A stretch of DNA of 64,000 bases from Virgisporangium aurantiacum (GCF_016863635.1 NZ_BOPG01000032.1:1-64000); one strand, 5' to 3'. Shown: positions 34,532 to 43,190, counted from the stretch's first letter. The notes: a model not told the origin generated them from the letters alone. Translations and numbers: made by a program.

Positions 34532-35308
34532 ATGAGTTACGCCGATCCGGCCCTCATCCAGGCGCGCAACTACCTGATCAGCATCGGGATCCCCGTCGAC
34601 TCGATCGGGATCATCGGGGACCAGTCGCACCGGTCGAGCGGCGGGTACCACGTCGGCAACGACGTGCTCGCGATGATCGGGAAGCTGAACACCGACTACT
34701 CCAAACGCCAGACCGACCTGGACCGGCCCGGCAGCAACGCCGCGATGGCGCTCGACATCGGCGGCCTGTCGGGCCGGCAACTCTACGAGCTGACCGCCTG
34801 GCTCATCGCGCAGTGCCGGGCCGGGACGCACGACACGCGCAACATCCGCGAGGTGATCGGCCGCCGGTCACTTTCGGGCGGCGTGACGCGGTACGACGCG
34901 TTGGGAATCCTCCCCGACGCCGGAACCGCCGATCACGAGTCGCACACGCACATCTCGTACTACCGGGACTCGGAGGGCGGCGACAAGACCTCGCTGTTCC
35001 GCCGGTACTACCAACCCGATTCGTCCACGCCCGTACCGGGTCCGTCCGAGGATGAGGAAATCGACATGAAGCCGCTGATCGTGTTCACGGCCGCCGAGTC
35101 CGACCTGCCCCACCGGTGGGGGATGGGTGTCGTGTCCGGTGGCGAACGGATGTGGTTCGAGACGCTCGACCAGGACCAGGGCACCGCGTACGCCGTGAGC
35201 CAGGGCGTGAGCGCCAGCACCCTGTCGCAGTCGTCGTTCGCGGAGACGCGTGAGCAGTTCGGTGGGACGCCCGCCATCACCCGGTCCCTGCCGCCCGCGC
35301 TCGACTGA
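34532..35308 (+). CDS. M15-like zinc peptidase, phage endolysin-related
   Basis: 258 residues from ATG 34532. The order of potential zinc ligands resembles M15 D,D-peptidases: SHRSSGGYH (His33/His40), AMALDIG (Asp75), and HESHTHIS (His135/His138/His140). Similar GGYH...DYS...ALDI proteins occur in actinophages and as lone genes in Streptomyces-type genomes. No signal peptide. The last ~80 residues (from the EDEEIDMK stretch) form a separate small domain. It stands between remnants of two unrelated genes, so it probably arrived by insertion. Reaction is inferred. Confidence 0.6.
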   Translation: MSYADPALIQARNYLISIGIPVDSIGIIGDQSHRSSGGYHVGNDVLAMIGKLNTDYSKRQTDLDRPGSNAAMALDIGGLSGRQLYELTAWLIAQCRAGTHDTRNIREVIGRRSLSGGVTRYDALGILPDAGTADHESHTHISYYRDSEGGDKTSLFRRYYQPDSSTPVPGPSEDEEIDMKPLIVFTAAESDLPHRWGMGVVSGGERMWFETLDQDQGTAYAVSQGVSASTLSQSSFAETREQFGGTPAITRSLPPALD

Positions 35309-35310
35309 CC

Positions 35311-35440
35311 GGGCGCAGCCGGCCCCTGCTGGTCGACGGCCAGCCGGTGCTGCCGTCGGGGGCGTACCTGAACGAGCACGGCCGGTTGCACGTCGGGCGG
35401 GACGCCCACGGCGACCGCGTTCACGGTCTGGCGCTTCGCC
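35311..35440 (+). pseudogene. Hsp70-like protein fragment
   Basis: Directly after the M15-like stop, another frame reads SRPLLVDGQPVLPSGAYL followed by NEHGRLHVGRDAHGDR. This matches the early nucleotide-binding lobe of actinomycete Hsp70-family (DnaK-like) proteins, which run 'RPLLFDGxPxLPSAVY...LxVGRDA'. Only about 40 codons survive, with no start codon and no continuation. It abuts the TerD-vWA promoter. Confidence 0.5.
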
Positions 35441-35464
35441 GCGTAGGTGCCACTCCCGGCGCCC

Positions 35465-35470
35465 TATGCT
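35465..35470 (+). promoter_or_regulatory. Leaderless -10 box of the TerD-vWA gene
   Basis: TATGCT ends 6 nt before GTG 35477. No ribosome binding site is present, which supports a leaderless start there and not at the GTG 30 nt upstream. Confidence 0.6.
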
Positions 35471-35476
35471 GCCCCG

Positions 35477-36805
35477 GTGACACCGACCGCGCTGACCAGC
35501 GGCGCCACCGTTCCCGTCCCCGACGCGACGATCCGGGTCGAGGTGCGGTGGGACCCGGCGGGTCCCACGGTGGACCTCACCGGGCTGCTCCTCGGCGCCG
35601 ACGGCCGGGTGGGCGGCGACGGGGACATGGTCTTCTACAACCATCCCCGGCACGCTTCCGGCGCCGTCCGCCTGCACACCGGGGCCGGCCGGCTCGAGGT
35701 GGCGCTGCCGTCGGTGCCCGCGGAGGTCGCGACGGTGGCGCTGGCGGTGTCGGTGGACAGCGGCACGTTCGACGCGGTGACGGGGCTGCACCTGCTGGTG
35801 CGGGAGGTGGGGAACGAGCCGGTGCTGCGCTTCGACCCGCCGGAGCTGGCCGGGCTGTCGGCGCTGGTGCTCGGTGAGCTGTACCGGCGCGGGGCGGGGT
35901 GGAAGTTCCGCGCCGTCGGGCAGGGCTGGTCGGACGGCCTGGCCGGGCTGGCCCGGACCTACGGCATCGCCGTCGAGGCCGATGCCGACGGCGCCCCGTC
36001 GGTCGTGCCGGGCGTCGCCGCGCCGGCCGTGGCCGTGGTCGCGACGCCCGGGGAGGAGCGGTTGCCCGCCGACGTGCGTGACCGGCTGTCGTTGCGCAAA
36101 CGGCTCGTCGGCGAGGTGCTCGCGAAGCAGGACGCGGCCGGGGTGCGGGCGCGGGTGTTCCTCGTGCTCGACGCGTCCGGCTCCCTGGAGCACGCCTACC
36201 ACGACGGCACCGTGGCCCGGGTCGTCGAACGGCTCGCCGCCGTCGGTGCGCAGCTGACCCCCGACGGCGTCCTCGCCGCCTGGATCTTCGCCAGCACCAT
36301 GACGCGGCTGCCCGACCTCACCGTCGCCGACCTGCCCGAGTGGACCCGCCGCTACGTGCGGCCCGGGCGGATCCAGGACTTCGCGGCGGACCCGGTGCCG
36401 ATGTTCCGGCCCGACGGCACCCTCGACGGGGAGGCGCTCGGCTACGGCAACGAGGAGCCGAAGGTCATGAAGGACGTCGTGCGGACGGTGGCGGCGCTGC
36501 CGCCGGGGCCGCCGGTGCTGGTGCTGTTCCTCTCCGACGGCGGGGTGTCCCGGAGCCAGCAGATCGAGTCGATCCTGCGCAAGAGCGCCGACCGGCCGAT
36601 GTTCTGGCAGTTCGTCGGCGTCGACGGGGCCAACTACGGGGTGCTGGAACGCCTCGACGCGCTCACCGGCCGGCGGGTCGACAACGCGGGGTTCTTCGCG
36701 GTCGACGACATCGACACCCTCACCGACGCCGACCTGTACGCGCGGCTGCTGTCGGAGTTCCCAACCTGGATCCGCGCGGCGAGGAGCGTCGGGGTGATCC
36801 GCTGA
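35477..36805 (+). CDS. TerD-vWA fusion protein (TerF-like)
   Basis: 442 residues. N-terminal TerD-type domain (about 1-175) with the calcium-site segment GGDGDMVFYNHPRHASGAV and VDSGTFDAVTG; C-terminal vWA domain of the TerF type (about 235-440), starting RVFLVLDASGSLEHAY with an intact DASGS metal site, and FLSDGGVSRS. TerD/TerF proteins belong to the tellurite/stress-response (Ter) family and bind calcium; the vWA half gives metal-dependent protein contacts. No other ter genes are nearby, so it is an orphan. Possible role in stress or phage response is inference. Confidence 0.85.
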   Translation: MTPTALTSGATVPVPDATIRVEVRWDPAGPTVDLTGLLLGADGRVGGDGDMVFYNHPRHASGAVRLHTGAGRLEVALPSVPAEVATVALAVSVDSGTFDAVTGLHLLVREVGNEPVLRFDPPELAGLSALVLGELYRRGAGWKFRAVGQGWSDGLAGLARTYGIAVEADADGAPSVVPGVAAPAVAVVATPGEERLPADVRDRLSLRKRLVGEVLAKQDAAGVRARVFLVLDASGSLEHAYHDGTVARVVERLAAVGAQLTPDGVLAAWIFASTMTRLPDLTVADLPEWTRRYVRPGRIQDFAADPVPMFRPDGTLDGEALGYGNEEPKVMKDVVRTVAALPPGPPVLVLFLSDGGVSRSQQIESILRKSADRPMFWQFVGVDGANYGVLERLDALTGRRVDNAGFFAVDDIDTLTDADLYARLLSEFPTWIRAARSVGVIR

Positions 36806-36827
36806 CCTCGGCGTAGGTCCCGTCTCC

Positions 36828-37985
36828 TCAGCTGACGCACGCCCACCGCAGCGGCCGGTCGGCCTCCTTGGTGTCGCGGGCCGACGAGGTTCCGACCATG
36901 ACGCCGTCGTCGCTCATTCCGACCGCGACGGTGGAATGGCGTCGCCGGTCCGGCGGCAGCGGCCGCACGTTGTTGTCCGGACCCACCAGCCGGGGTGGCT
37001 CCCGCGGCAGGAGGATCCGCCCGGCCGCGTCGACGGCGGCCGGCATGGCGTCGATGCCGATCGCGGCCACGTCGCCGGTGGTGAGGTTCCAGCGGACCGC
37101 GGCGAGCCCGCCCGGGGGAAAGTTCATCACCTGCGGGTTCGGTTCGTTGATCCGCCAGTGGAGCAGGCCGGTCGCCCAGGTTCCGGCCGCGTCGACCGCG
37201 ACGCCACCGGCGGCGCCGGGCAGGGTGGCCAGCGGCCGGCCGGTGCCGTTCGGCTCCCACCGGTACGGCCCGCCGTCCTCGATCCCGCCGACGACGATTC
37301 CGGTGTCGGTGATCGCGTGGACCACCGGAGCCCCAGGCGTGTCGAGGAGCCGGTAGGTGCCGGGATCACTCGCGGGCCACACGATCGGGACGGTGGCGCC
37401 GTCGCGGTGCAGGACCCCGGCGATGTCGCCCCCGGCGTTGATGGCCACCGCGCTCGCCGCACCGCCGGGCGGGACCGGCAGCCGGTCGACCCGGCCGTCG
37501 CGGTAGACCCAGGCCGGGCTGCCGTCGGGGCTCGCGGCCGTGCCGACGACCACCCCGGACGCGTTGACCGCCGCGACGCCGCCGGTGCCGGCCGGGAGCA
37601 GCCGCGGCCGGCCGTCGGTCCACACGATGCCGGCGTCGCGGTCGGCGGCGCCGGCGACGAGGCCGACGACGAAGCGGCCGGTGGGGTCGATGCCGGTGAC
37701 CGTCGCCGCCGTGACGCCGCCGGGCAGCGGCAGGTCCTCCGGAGTGCAGCCGGTGGCCGGGCGCCCCACCGTCGCGTCCGGTGGGAGCGTGGTCTCCCAC
37801 GCCGGGATCCGCGCGACGGCCGCGGCCCCGGCGAGCACCGCCACCCCCGCGGCGACCGTGGCCGTCCACCGGACCGCCCGGCGCCGCCGCCCGATCCGCA
37901 CGGTGTCCCGGACGTCGTGCCGCGGTTCGGGGAAGTCCACGTCCCGGAGCAGCGCACGTACCCGCTCGGCCTCGTCCACCGTCAT
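36828..37985 (-). CDS. Membrane-anchored beta-propeller protein, probable anti-sigma partner
   Basis: 385 residues from ATG 37985, overlapping the sigma stop (ATGA). Short cytosolic N-terminus (about 1-40, VDEAERVRALLRDVDFPEP), one membrane helix (about 42-62), then a ~320-residue outside part made of repeated GxVVGxA / AxxxDxxG blades resembling a beta-propeller of the extracellular-repeat (HAF) kind. Position directly behind a SigE-family sigma gene suggests it controls that sigma factor, although no zinc anti-sigma motif is visible. Confidence 0.75.
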   Translation of the reverse strand: MTVDEAERVRALLRDVDFPEPRHDVRDTVRIGRRRRAVRWTATVAAGVAVLAGAAAVARIPAWETTLPPDATVGRPATGCTPEDLPLPGGVTAATVTGIDPTGRFVVGLVAGAADRDAGIVWTDGRPRLLPAGTGGVAAVNASGVVVGTAASPDGSPAWVYRDGRVDRLPVPPGGAASAVAINAGGDIAGVLHRDGATVPIVWPASDPGTYRLLDTPGAPVVHAITDTGIVVGGIEDGGPYRWEPNGTGRPLATLPGAAGGVAVDAAGTWATGLLHWRINEPNPQVMNFPPGGLAAVRWNLTTGDVAAIGIDAMPAAVDAAGRILLPREPPRLVGPDNNVRPLPPDRRRHSTVAVGMSDDGVMVGTSSARDTKEADRPLRWACVS

Positions 37986-38461
37986 CGCTGTCTCGTCTCC
38001 TCGGGGAAGTGCCGTCGGATCGCCGCCAACGCCCGCGCCGTCTGGCTTTTGACGGTGCCGGGCGAGCACCCCATCGCGTCGGCCGTGTCCTCGACGGACA
38101 GGTCGGCGAAGTACCGGAGCACCAGCACCGTCCGCTGGCCCTTCGGCAACCGGCGCAGCGCGTCCATGATCAGGTCCCGGTCGTCGCTGGGACCGGGATC
38201 CGCCGGCCGCGGCTCCGGGGTCGTCCACATCAGGCGGACCCGGTTCCAGCCCAGCCGTTTCTCGTCGAGGTACCGCCGCACCAGGATGCGGTGCACGTAC
38301 GCGTCGAGGTTGTCGGCCCGTCGCGCCCGCCGCCAGTGCAGGAACAACGAGACGAACGTGGCCTGCACCAGGTCGTCGGCCCGGTGCCGGTCGCCGCACA
38401 GCAGGTACGCCGACCGGTGAACCGCCCGGGTACGCGCCGACACGTATTCGGCGAAATCCAT
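37982..38461 (-). CDS. SigE-family ECF RNA polymerase sigma factor
   Basis: 159 residues. Region 2 (about 8-70, AYLLCGDRHRADDLVQATFVSLFLHW) and region 4 (about 100-152, LPKGQRTVLVLRYFADLSVEDTADAMG), the short SigE-family form (TIGR02983-like) that is very abundant in Micromonosporaceae. GGGAGGG lies 3 nt before the ATG. Translationally coupled to the membrane propeller protein. Its promoter shares a motif with the other SigE-family gene in this window, pointing to autoregulation or cross-talk. Confidence 0.92.
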   Translation of the reverse strand: MDFAEYVSARTRAVHRSAYLLCGDRHRADDLVQATFVSLFLHWRRARRADNLDAYVHRILVRRYLDEKRLGWNRVRLMWTTPEPRPADPGPSDDRDLIMDALRRLPKGQRTVLVLRYFADLSVEDTADAMGCSPGTVKSQTARALAAIRRHFPEETRQR

Positions 38462-38475
38462 GCGCCCTCCCTCTG

Positions 38476-38507
38476 CCTATCCGTCGGGTCCGGGCGCCGG
38501 TTCGGTT
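38476..38507 (-). promoter_or_regulatory. Promoter of the first SigE-family gene
   Basis: On the minus strand AACCGAA (38501-38507), 17 nt, then CGGATAGG (38476-38483). The same AACCGAA-N17-CGnAnnGG arrangement precedes the second SigE-family gene. It resembles an ECF-type promoter. Confidence 0.5.
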
Positions 38508-38615
38508 GCGTGGCCCGCGAACTCGATCCGATCACGGGGAGTGTTCACGATCGTGGGCGCCTCCATGCTGGCGATCAACGCCGAGATGGGATATCCCGAA
38601 CGGCGGGAGGTAGTG

Positions 38616-38789
38616 ATGTTCAGACGATTGCGGTGCTTCGTGCGTCTGCACAGTTGGGATCGGCGGGTCAATCCCGAGCTGGGCGGCACGGAAGCGGTTT
38701 ATTCGGTCTGCCGATTCTGCGGCAAGGAGAAGAGCGACTACGGCCCGCCGACCCCTGGCCAGTCGATCGGGCTGGGCGGTGGGCACTGA
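38616..38789 (+). CDS. Small zinc-ribbon-like protein
   Basis: 57 residues from ATG 38616 with a GGGAGG site 5 nt upstream. Basic N-terminus (FRRLRCFVRLHSWDRRVNPE), then a single CRFCGKE knuckle; with the N-terminal Cys8 and His12 this could bind zinc. Similar tiny proteins are common in Micromonosporaceae, function unknown. Below the size that gene finders usually trust, but the ribosome binding site and motif support it. Confidence 0.7.
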   Translation: MFRRLRCFVRLHSWDRRVNPELGGTEAVYSVCRFCGKEKSDYGPPTPGQSIGLGGGH

Positions 38790-38889
38790 GGGACGTGTGC
38801 CGTCAGGTACGCGACACCTCGAATGTGTTGTCCTCCGGTGCCGGAACTTCTCTCGACGGCGTCATCTCGTTGAGAGGAGTACACGGAGA

Positions 38890-39786
38890 ATGTTTCAGAA
38901 TCTCAGGCGACGGGTCCTGGCCGTCGCGGTGGCCGCGGGGCTCGCGGCGGGTGCCCTGACCGCGGGCGAGGCGGCACAGGGCGCCCCGATGCCGCTGTCA
39001 GTCGAGACGGCGGCGTCGGCGTTCGACCTGTCGCCGTCGAAGGAGGTGCTCGTCACCTGCCCCGGCGACGCCGAGGTGCTCGGCGGCGGAGCCGACGTGA
39101 TCGGCGGTGCCCGGCGCGTCCACATCGTGCGGAGCCAGCCCAGCCCGAGCCAGACCGGTTGGCTCGTCGGCGCGCAGGCGATTCCGGGCGGCAAGGCCGG
39201 AGCGTGGCAGCTGCACGCCTACGTCGTCTGTGCCTACCACGTGAACATCGACCTCGGGTTCATCGGCGACACCCGGGTCGTCAGCATGCGTTCGCCCACC
39301 GACAGCGAGTCGGCCAAGTCGGTCACCGCGACCTGTGCCGCCGGGGATCTGGTCGTCTCCGCGGGCGGCCGCGTCGTGACCGGGAACGGTGAGGTGGTGC
39401 TGGACGACGTCGTCCTGGACACGGCCACCCAGTCCGTGCGGAGCCGCGCCGTCGAGCGCGAGGGCGGCACCGCCGCCGACTGGTCGGTGTGGGCATTCGC
39501 GGTGTGTGCCGCACCGGGTTCGCTGTTCGGCTACGAACTGGTGGAACAGGACAGCGACAACACCGCCGGCGACAGGACCGTGGACGTCGAGTGTCCCGGA
39601 ACCAAGCGCCGGATCGGGCTCGGCGCCTCGATGACCGGTGCGGGTGGCCACGCCGGCTACACCTCGCTCTTCCCGGCCGACGACAGCGTGACCGTCGAGT
39701 CCACAGTGGACCCGACCGGCGCACCGGGTCCGTTCACCACCCGGGCGCAGGCCGTGTGCGCGTTCCCGTACTCGTCGGGGGAGTGA
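38890..39786 (+). CDS. Secreted protein with duplicated Cys-bounded repeats
   Basis: 298 residues from ATG 38890 behind GAGGAG. Sec signal 1-32 (RRRVLAVAVAAGLAAGALTAG). The mature chain holds two to three similar modules that start with a 'VTCPGDAEVLGGGADV', 'ATCAAGDLVVSAGGRV' or 'VECPGTKRRIGLGASM' strand and end with 'AYVVCA', 'FAVCAA' or 'QAVCAF'. Each probably makes one disulphide-closed beta unit. Similar repeats occur in secreted actinomycete proteins of unknown role. Confidence 0.7.
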   Translation: MFQNLRRRVLAVAVAAGLAAGALTAGEAAQGAPMPLSVETAASAFDLSPSKEVLVTCPGDAEVLGGGADVIGGARRVHIVRSQPSPSQTGWLVGAQAIPGGKAGAWQLHAYVVCAYHVNIDLGFIGDTRVVSMRSPTDSESAKSVTATCAAGDLVVSAGGRVVTGNGEVVLDDVVLDTATQSVRSRAVEREGGTAADWSVWAFAVCAAPGSLFGYELVEQDSDNTAGDRTVDVECPGTKRRIGLGASMTGAGGHAGYTSLFPADDSVTVESTVDPTGAPGPFTTRAQAVCAFPYSSGE

Positions 39787-39851
39787 GCGGCACCGCTGAC
39801 GACCCGGCGTGCCGCGTGGCCGCCGGGTCGGCTGTGGCAGAGTCGGGTGCC

Positions 39852-40274
39852 GTGAGTTCGTTCGTGCTGTCGAAGCTCGACATCGACGTGCTGATGCAGC
39901 TCGCGGTCCACGGGCCGATCGACGCGCGGTCCTGGGAGCCGCTCACCGACGATCCGGACCGGTTGGGTCGCGAGATCTGGCAGCAGAACTACGAGGCGGC
40001 CGCGTCGTCGGACGAGGAGCGGCCACCGATCGCGGCGTACCGGTTCACGCCGCTGCCGATCGGGGTCACCGTCGGCGAGGGCCTCAAGCAGTGCTCCTGT
40101 TACGGCTACCAGACCTTGGGCGCGGGTGCGGCGCCACCCGCCGGGCCGTTCCTGGAACGCCTCGAGCGACGCCTCGTGCGCGAGGTGACCGGGTACGACG
40201 CCGCTCCGTGGGGCTGGCGTCCGGCAGACGTCGCGGCCCGCCTCGGCCGGGGTGGGGCGCCGGGGCCTCGTTGA
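39852..40274 (+). CDS. Hypothetical cytosolic protein
   Basis: 140 residues from GTG 39852; a CAGAGT box ends 8 nt upstream and there is no ribosome binding site, so the start is probably leaderless. No signal or membrane helix. Mixed alpha/beta, with one Cys pair (QCSCYGYQ). I do not recognise it. It ends 60 nt before the esterase gene. Confidence 0.5.
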   Translation: MSSFVLSKLDIDVLMQLAVHGPIDARSWEPLTDDPDRLGREIWQQNYEAAASSDEERPPIAAYRFTPLPIGVTVGEGLKQCSCYGYQTLGAGAAPPAGPFLERLERRLVREVTGYDAAPWGWRPADVAARLGRGGAPGPR

Positions 40275-40333
40275 CACCTCCGGGCGGGACGGTCATCATA
40301 TTGACGTCCGTCTTAGTTTGGAGACCAAACTTA
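40271..40333 (+). promoter_or_regulatory. Promoter and ROK-type operator of the CE2 esterase
   Basis: TTGACA (40271-40276) and CATCAT (40294-40299) are 17 nt apart. Downstream, TTAGTTTGG-AGA-CCAAACTTAA (40313-40334) has perfect AGTTTGG/CCAAACT arms (40315-40321, 40325-40331) and ends at the start codon. This matches the half-site type of ROK-family sugar repressors (XylR/Rok7B7-like). Confidence 0.65.
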
Positions 40334-41728
40334 ATGGAACCAACACTGCGCGCGGCCCTCGTCGTCACGCTGGCCGCCACGGGCGTCGCGCTGACGACCA
40401 CGCCCGCAACGGCGGCGCCGACCCGGTACGAGGCGGAAACGGCGCCGGCGTCCTGCAACGGCACCATCGACACCAACCACGCCGGCTTCTCCGGGTCCGG
40501 GTTCTGCAACGCGGGCAACGCGGTCGGCGCGGCCGCACAGTTCACCGTGAGCGCGCCGACGGCCGGCACCGCGAGGCTGGGCGTGCGGTTCGCCAACGGC
40601 ACCACCACCGCGCGGCCGACCGACATCCTCGTCAACGGCGCCCGGGTCGCGGGGACCACGTTCGAGGGCACCGGCGCGTGGACCACGTGGGTGACGAAGA
40701 CGCTGACCGTCGCCGTGACCGCCGGCAGCACCACGATCGCGTTCAGCCCGACCACCGCCGACGGCCTGGCCAACATCGACTACCTGGACTTCGAGGTGGT
40801 GGCCGGCGGCACGGGCGGCAACGGGCAGCCGAACGACGCGAACATCCAGTACTACGGCCGGTGGGACCGGTCGAACGCGTCGTACTACGCGATGGGCTGG
40901 GCCGGCGGTTACCTCGACGCGCAGTTCACCGGAAGCTCCATCGGGGTGCGCCAGCGCAACGCCATCGACCTGTACTACTCCGTCGACCGCGGCCCGCTGC
41001 AGTGGCGGCGCAACGTGTCCGGCAACGTCACGCTCGCCACCGGACTGTCCGGCACCACGCACACCGTCCGGATCGGTTACCGCGAGCGGGCCGGCTCCTA
41101 CACCGGCGATCCGGTCTTCGGCGGCCTGATCCTGGCCGGCGGCGGGCAGACCGCGCGGATCACCAGGCCGCAGAACTTCGTGGAGTTCATCGGCGACTCC
41201 ATCACGGTCGGGCAGCCGAACGCCGACCGCCCGTTCACCGCCTACGCGTGGCTCACCGGCGAGGCGCTCGGTGCCGGTCACACCCAGGTCGCCCAGGGCG
41301 GCGCGTGCCTGGTCAGCCAGGACTGCTACGGAATGATGGACTGGTTCCGCCGCTCGTCGGGCTACGCCACCACCGACGACTGGAACTTCGCCACCTACCA
41401 GGCGACCGCGGTGGTGATCAACCTGGGCACCAACGACGTCGGTCACAACGTGTCGACGACGCAGTTCCAGCAGAACTACGTCGTCATGCTGCAGCGGGTC
41501 CGGCAGGCGTACCCCAACGCCCACATCTTCGCAATGGCGACGTTCCGCGGCCGCTACGCGCCCGAGACGCGCAACGCCGTTACGGCGGTGGGTGACAGCC
41601 GGGTCCACTTCGTCGACACGACGGGCTGGATCGGCACGGCCGACCTCGTCGACAGCGTCCACCCGAACGACGCCGGCCACGCGAAGATCGCGCAACGACT
41701 GACGCCGGTGATCGACCAGTACATCTGA
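40334..41728 (+). CDS. Secreted CBM plus CE2/SGNH acetyl(xylan) esterase
   Basis: 464 residues from ATG 40334. Sec signal 1-27 (ends ATAAP). Residues about 30-155 form a CBM6/CBM35-like sugar-binding module (RYEAETAPASCNG start, GLANIDYLDFEV end); about 165-275 the beta-sandwich that precedes CE2 catalytic domains (YYGRWDRSNASYYAMGWAGG); about 283-464 an SGNH hydrolase with FIGDSITVG (Ser289), LGTND and the dyad Asp440/His443 (DSVHPNDAGH). CE2 enzymes remove acetyl groups from xylan or glucomannan outside the cell. A ROK-type operator at the start codon fits sugar-controlled expression. Confidence 0.88.
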   Translation: MEPTLRAALVVTLAATGVALTTTPATAAPTRYEAETAPASCNGTIDTNHAGFSGSGFCNAGNAVGAAAQFTVSAPTAGTARLGVRFANGTTTARPTDILVNGARVAGTTFEGTGAWTTWVTKTLTVAVTAGSTTIAFSPTTADGLANIDYLDFEVVAGGTGGNGQPNDANIQYYGRWDRSNASYYAMGWAGGYLDAQFTGSSIGVRQRNAIDLYYSVDRGPLQWRRNVSGNVTLATGLSGTTHTVRIGYRERAGSYTGDPVFGGLILAGGGQTARITRPQNFVEFIGDSITVGQPNADRPFTAYAWLTGEALGAGHTQVAQGGACLVSQDCYGMMDWFRRSSGYATTDDWNFATYQATAVVINLGTNDVGHNVSTTQFQQNYVVMLQRVRQAYPNAHIFAMATFRGRYAPETRNAVTAVGDSRVHFVDTTGWIGTADLVDSVHPNDAGHAKIAQRLTPVIDQYI

Positions 41729-41735
41729 CCGACGG

Positions 41736-41930
41736 TCACGAGCCTCCGGATGCCGGCTGGACGTGGGCGTCCGGGCCGGGGGAGACGTAGGTCTCGTGGC
41801 CGTCCGACCAGCGGACGCGGTAGGGCGGGGTGCCGTCGGAGTGGCTGATCTCGATGATGGTTCCGACGCGTTGCCGGTCTCCGACGTGCTGGCCCTCGCA
41901 CACGAGCCGGTCGCCGATCTTCGCTTTCAT
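41736..41930 (-). CDS. DUF1918-family small protein
   Basis: 64 residues from ATG 41930, with GGAGGTGA 3-5 nt upstream. The whole chain is the DUF1918 domain: MKAKIGDRLVCEGQHVG start and the RVRWSDGHETYVSPGPD end, an SH3-like small beta barrel. Very common in actinomycetes; function unknown. Convergent with the esterase gene, 7 nt between stops. Confidence 0.92.
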   Translation of the reverse strand: MKAKIGDRLVCEGQHVGDRQRVGTIIEISHSDGTPPYRVRWSDGHETYVSPGPDAHVQPASGGS

Positions 41931-42076
41931 GGTCACCTCCGGGCGTCGCACAGTGGTGGCTCCTGTTCGACACGGTACCGGCGGCGCCGCTCCGGCGAAA
42001 TCCCACCGGTCAGGCGGGGGGCGCGTCATCCGGCGGGGATGACGCCCGGCCCGGCCGGCGATGGCACCGTCCTGGC

Positions 42077-43186
42077 ATGCGCCTGGTCATGCGGATCTGT
42101 GCCGCCTGTGCCCTGACGATCATGCTGGTCGGCTGCGGCGACGACCCGGACCCCGAACGCGCCGAGGACCGGGTGGCGAAGGCCCAGAAGGCGCTCGCGG
42201 ACGCGCAGGCGGAATTCGCCACGAAGACCACCGAGTTCTGCACCTCGACGGCAACGTACATCACGGCGCTGGACCGCTACGCCGACGTCCTCACCGACAC
42301 CGCGCCGACCGTCGGCGACGTCAAGGACGCGGGGAAGTCGCTGGCCGCGCCGCGCGACGACGTCGTCGCGAAGGCCGGCGCGGTGACCCAGGCGCAGGAG
42401 GACGTGGCCGACGCCCAGAAGGACCTGGCGGAGGCCACCGCGGCGCTGGCCGCCGAACAGGCGAAGGCGTCCGGGCTGCCGACGCCGACGCCGCCGCCCG
42501 CCAGTCCGAGCGCGGCGCCGCTGGTGTCGAGCCCCACGGTGAACCGGGTGAAGCAGGCCGACGCGGACTTCACCACCGCGCAACAGGGGATCACCGACCA
42601 GACGCCATTGAAGCAGGCGTCGCAGCAGTTCAACGCCGCCGCCGTGGCGCTGCAGATGTCCTGGCTGCGGCTGTTCCACGAAGCCGGCTGCCTCGACGAC
42701 GAGCAGCAGAAACAGGCCGAGGCCGCGGCGCGTGCCTACACCTCGGCCCTCCAGCAGTCCCTCGCCGGCGCCGGGTACTACCAGGGCGCGGTCGACGGGA
42801 TCTACGGGCCGGCGACGGTCGACGCGGTGTCGGCCCTGCAGAAGGCGCACGGCCTGCCGGTGACCGGAACCGTGGACAAGGCCACCGACGCGGCGCTGCA
42901 GGCAGATCTCCAGGCCAAGGGCGGTGCCGCCGCCCAGCAGGCGACCGCCTCGACCGCCGCGGTCCAGCAGACGCTGAAGCTCGCCGGCTACTGGACCGGC
43001 CCGGTCGACGGCGCCTGGACGCCGGCCCTGACCGAGGCGCTGAAGGCGTTCCAGACCGCGCTCGGCGTCCCGGCGACGGGCACGGTCGACGCGGCCACCG
43101 TCGCGGCGGTGCAGAAAGCCATCGCGGACGCGAAACAGCCGGCGCCGACGACCACGCCGACGACCACGCCGAGCGCCGGCGGCTGA
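42077..43186 (+). CDS. Peptidoglycan-binding lipoprotein
   Basis: 369 residues. Lipobox LVGC with Cys20 marks it for lipidation. Residues about 28-130 form a coiled-coil rich in Ala/Glu/Asp (DRVAKAQKALADAQAEF), then a Pro-rich linker, then two PG_binding_1 domains (about 242-300 and 312-358) each with the GYYQGAVDGIYGPATVDAV / GYWTGPVDGAWTPALTEAL pattern. It likely ties the outer face of the membrane to peptidoglycan. No catalytic domain. A CACCGT box 6 nt before the ATG suggests a leaderless start. Confidence 0.88.
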   Translation: MRLVMRICAACALTIMLVGCGDDPDPERAEDRVAKAQKALADAQAEFATKTTEFCTSTATYITALDRYADVLTDTAPTVGDVKDAGKSLAAPRDDVVAKAGAVTQAQEDVADAQKDLAEATAALAAEQAKASGLPTPTPPPASPSAAPLVSSPTVNRVKQADADFTTAQQGITDQTPLKQASQQFNAAAVALQMSWLRLFHEAGCLDDEQQKQAEAAARAYTSALQQSLAGAGYYQGAVDGIYGPATVDAVSALQKAHGLPVTGTVDKATDAALQADLQAKGGAAAQQATASTAAVQQTLKLAGYWTGPVDGAWTPALTEALKAFQTALGVPATGTVDAATVAAVQKAIADAKQPAPTTTPTTTPSAGG

Positions 43187-43190
43187 TCCC

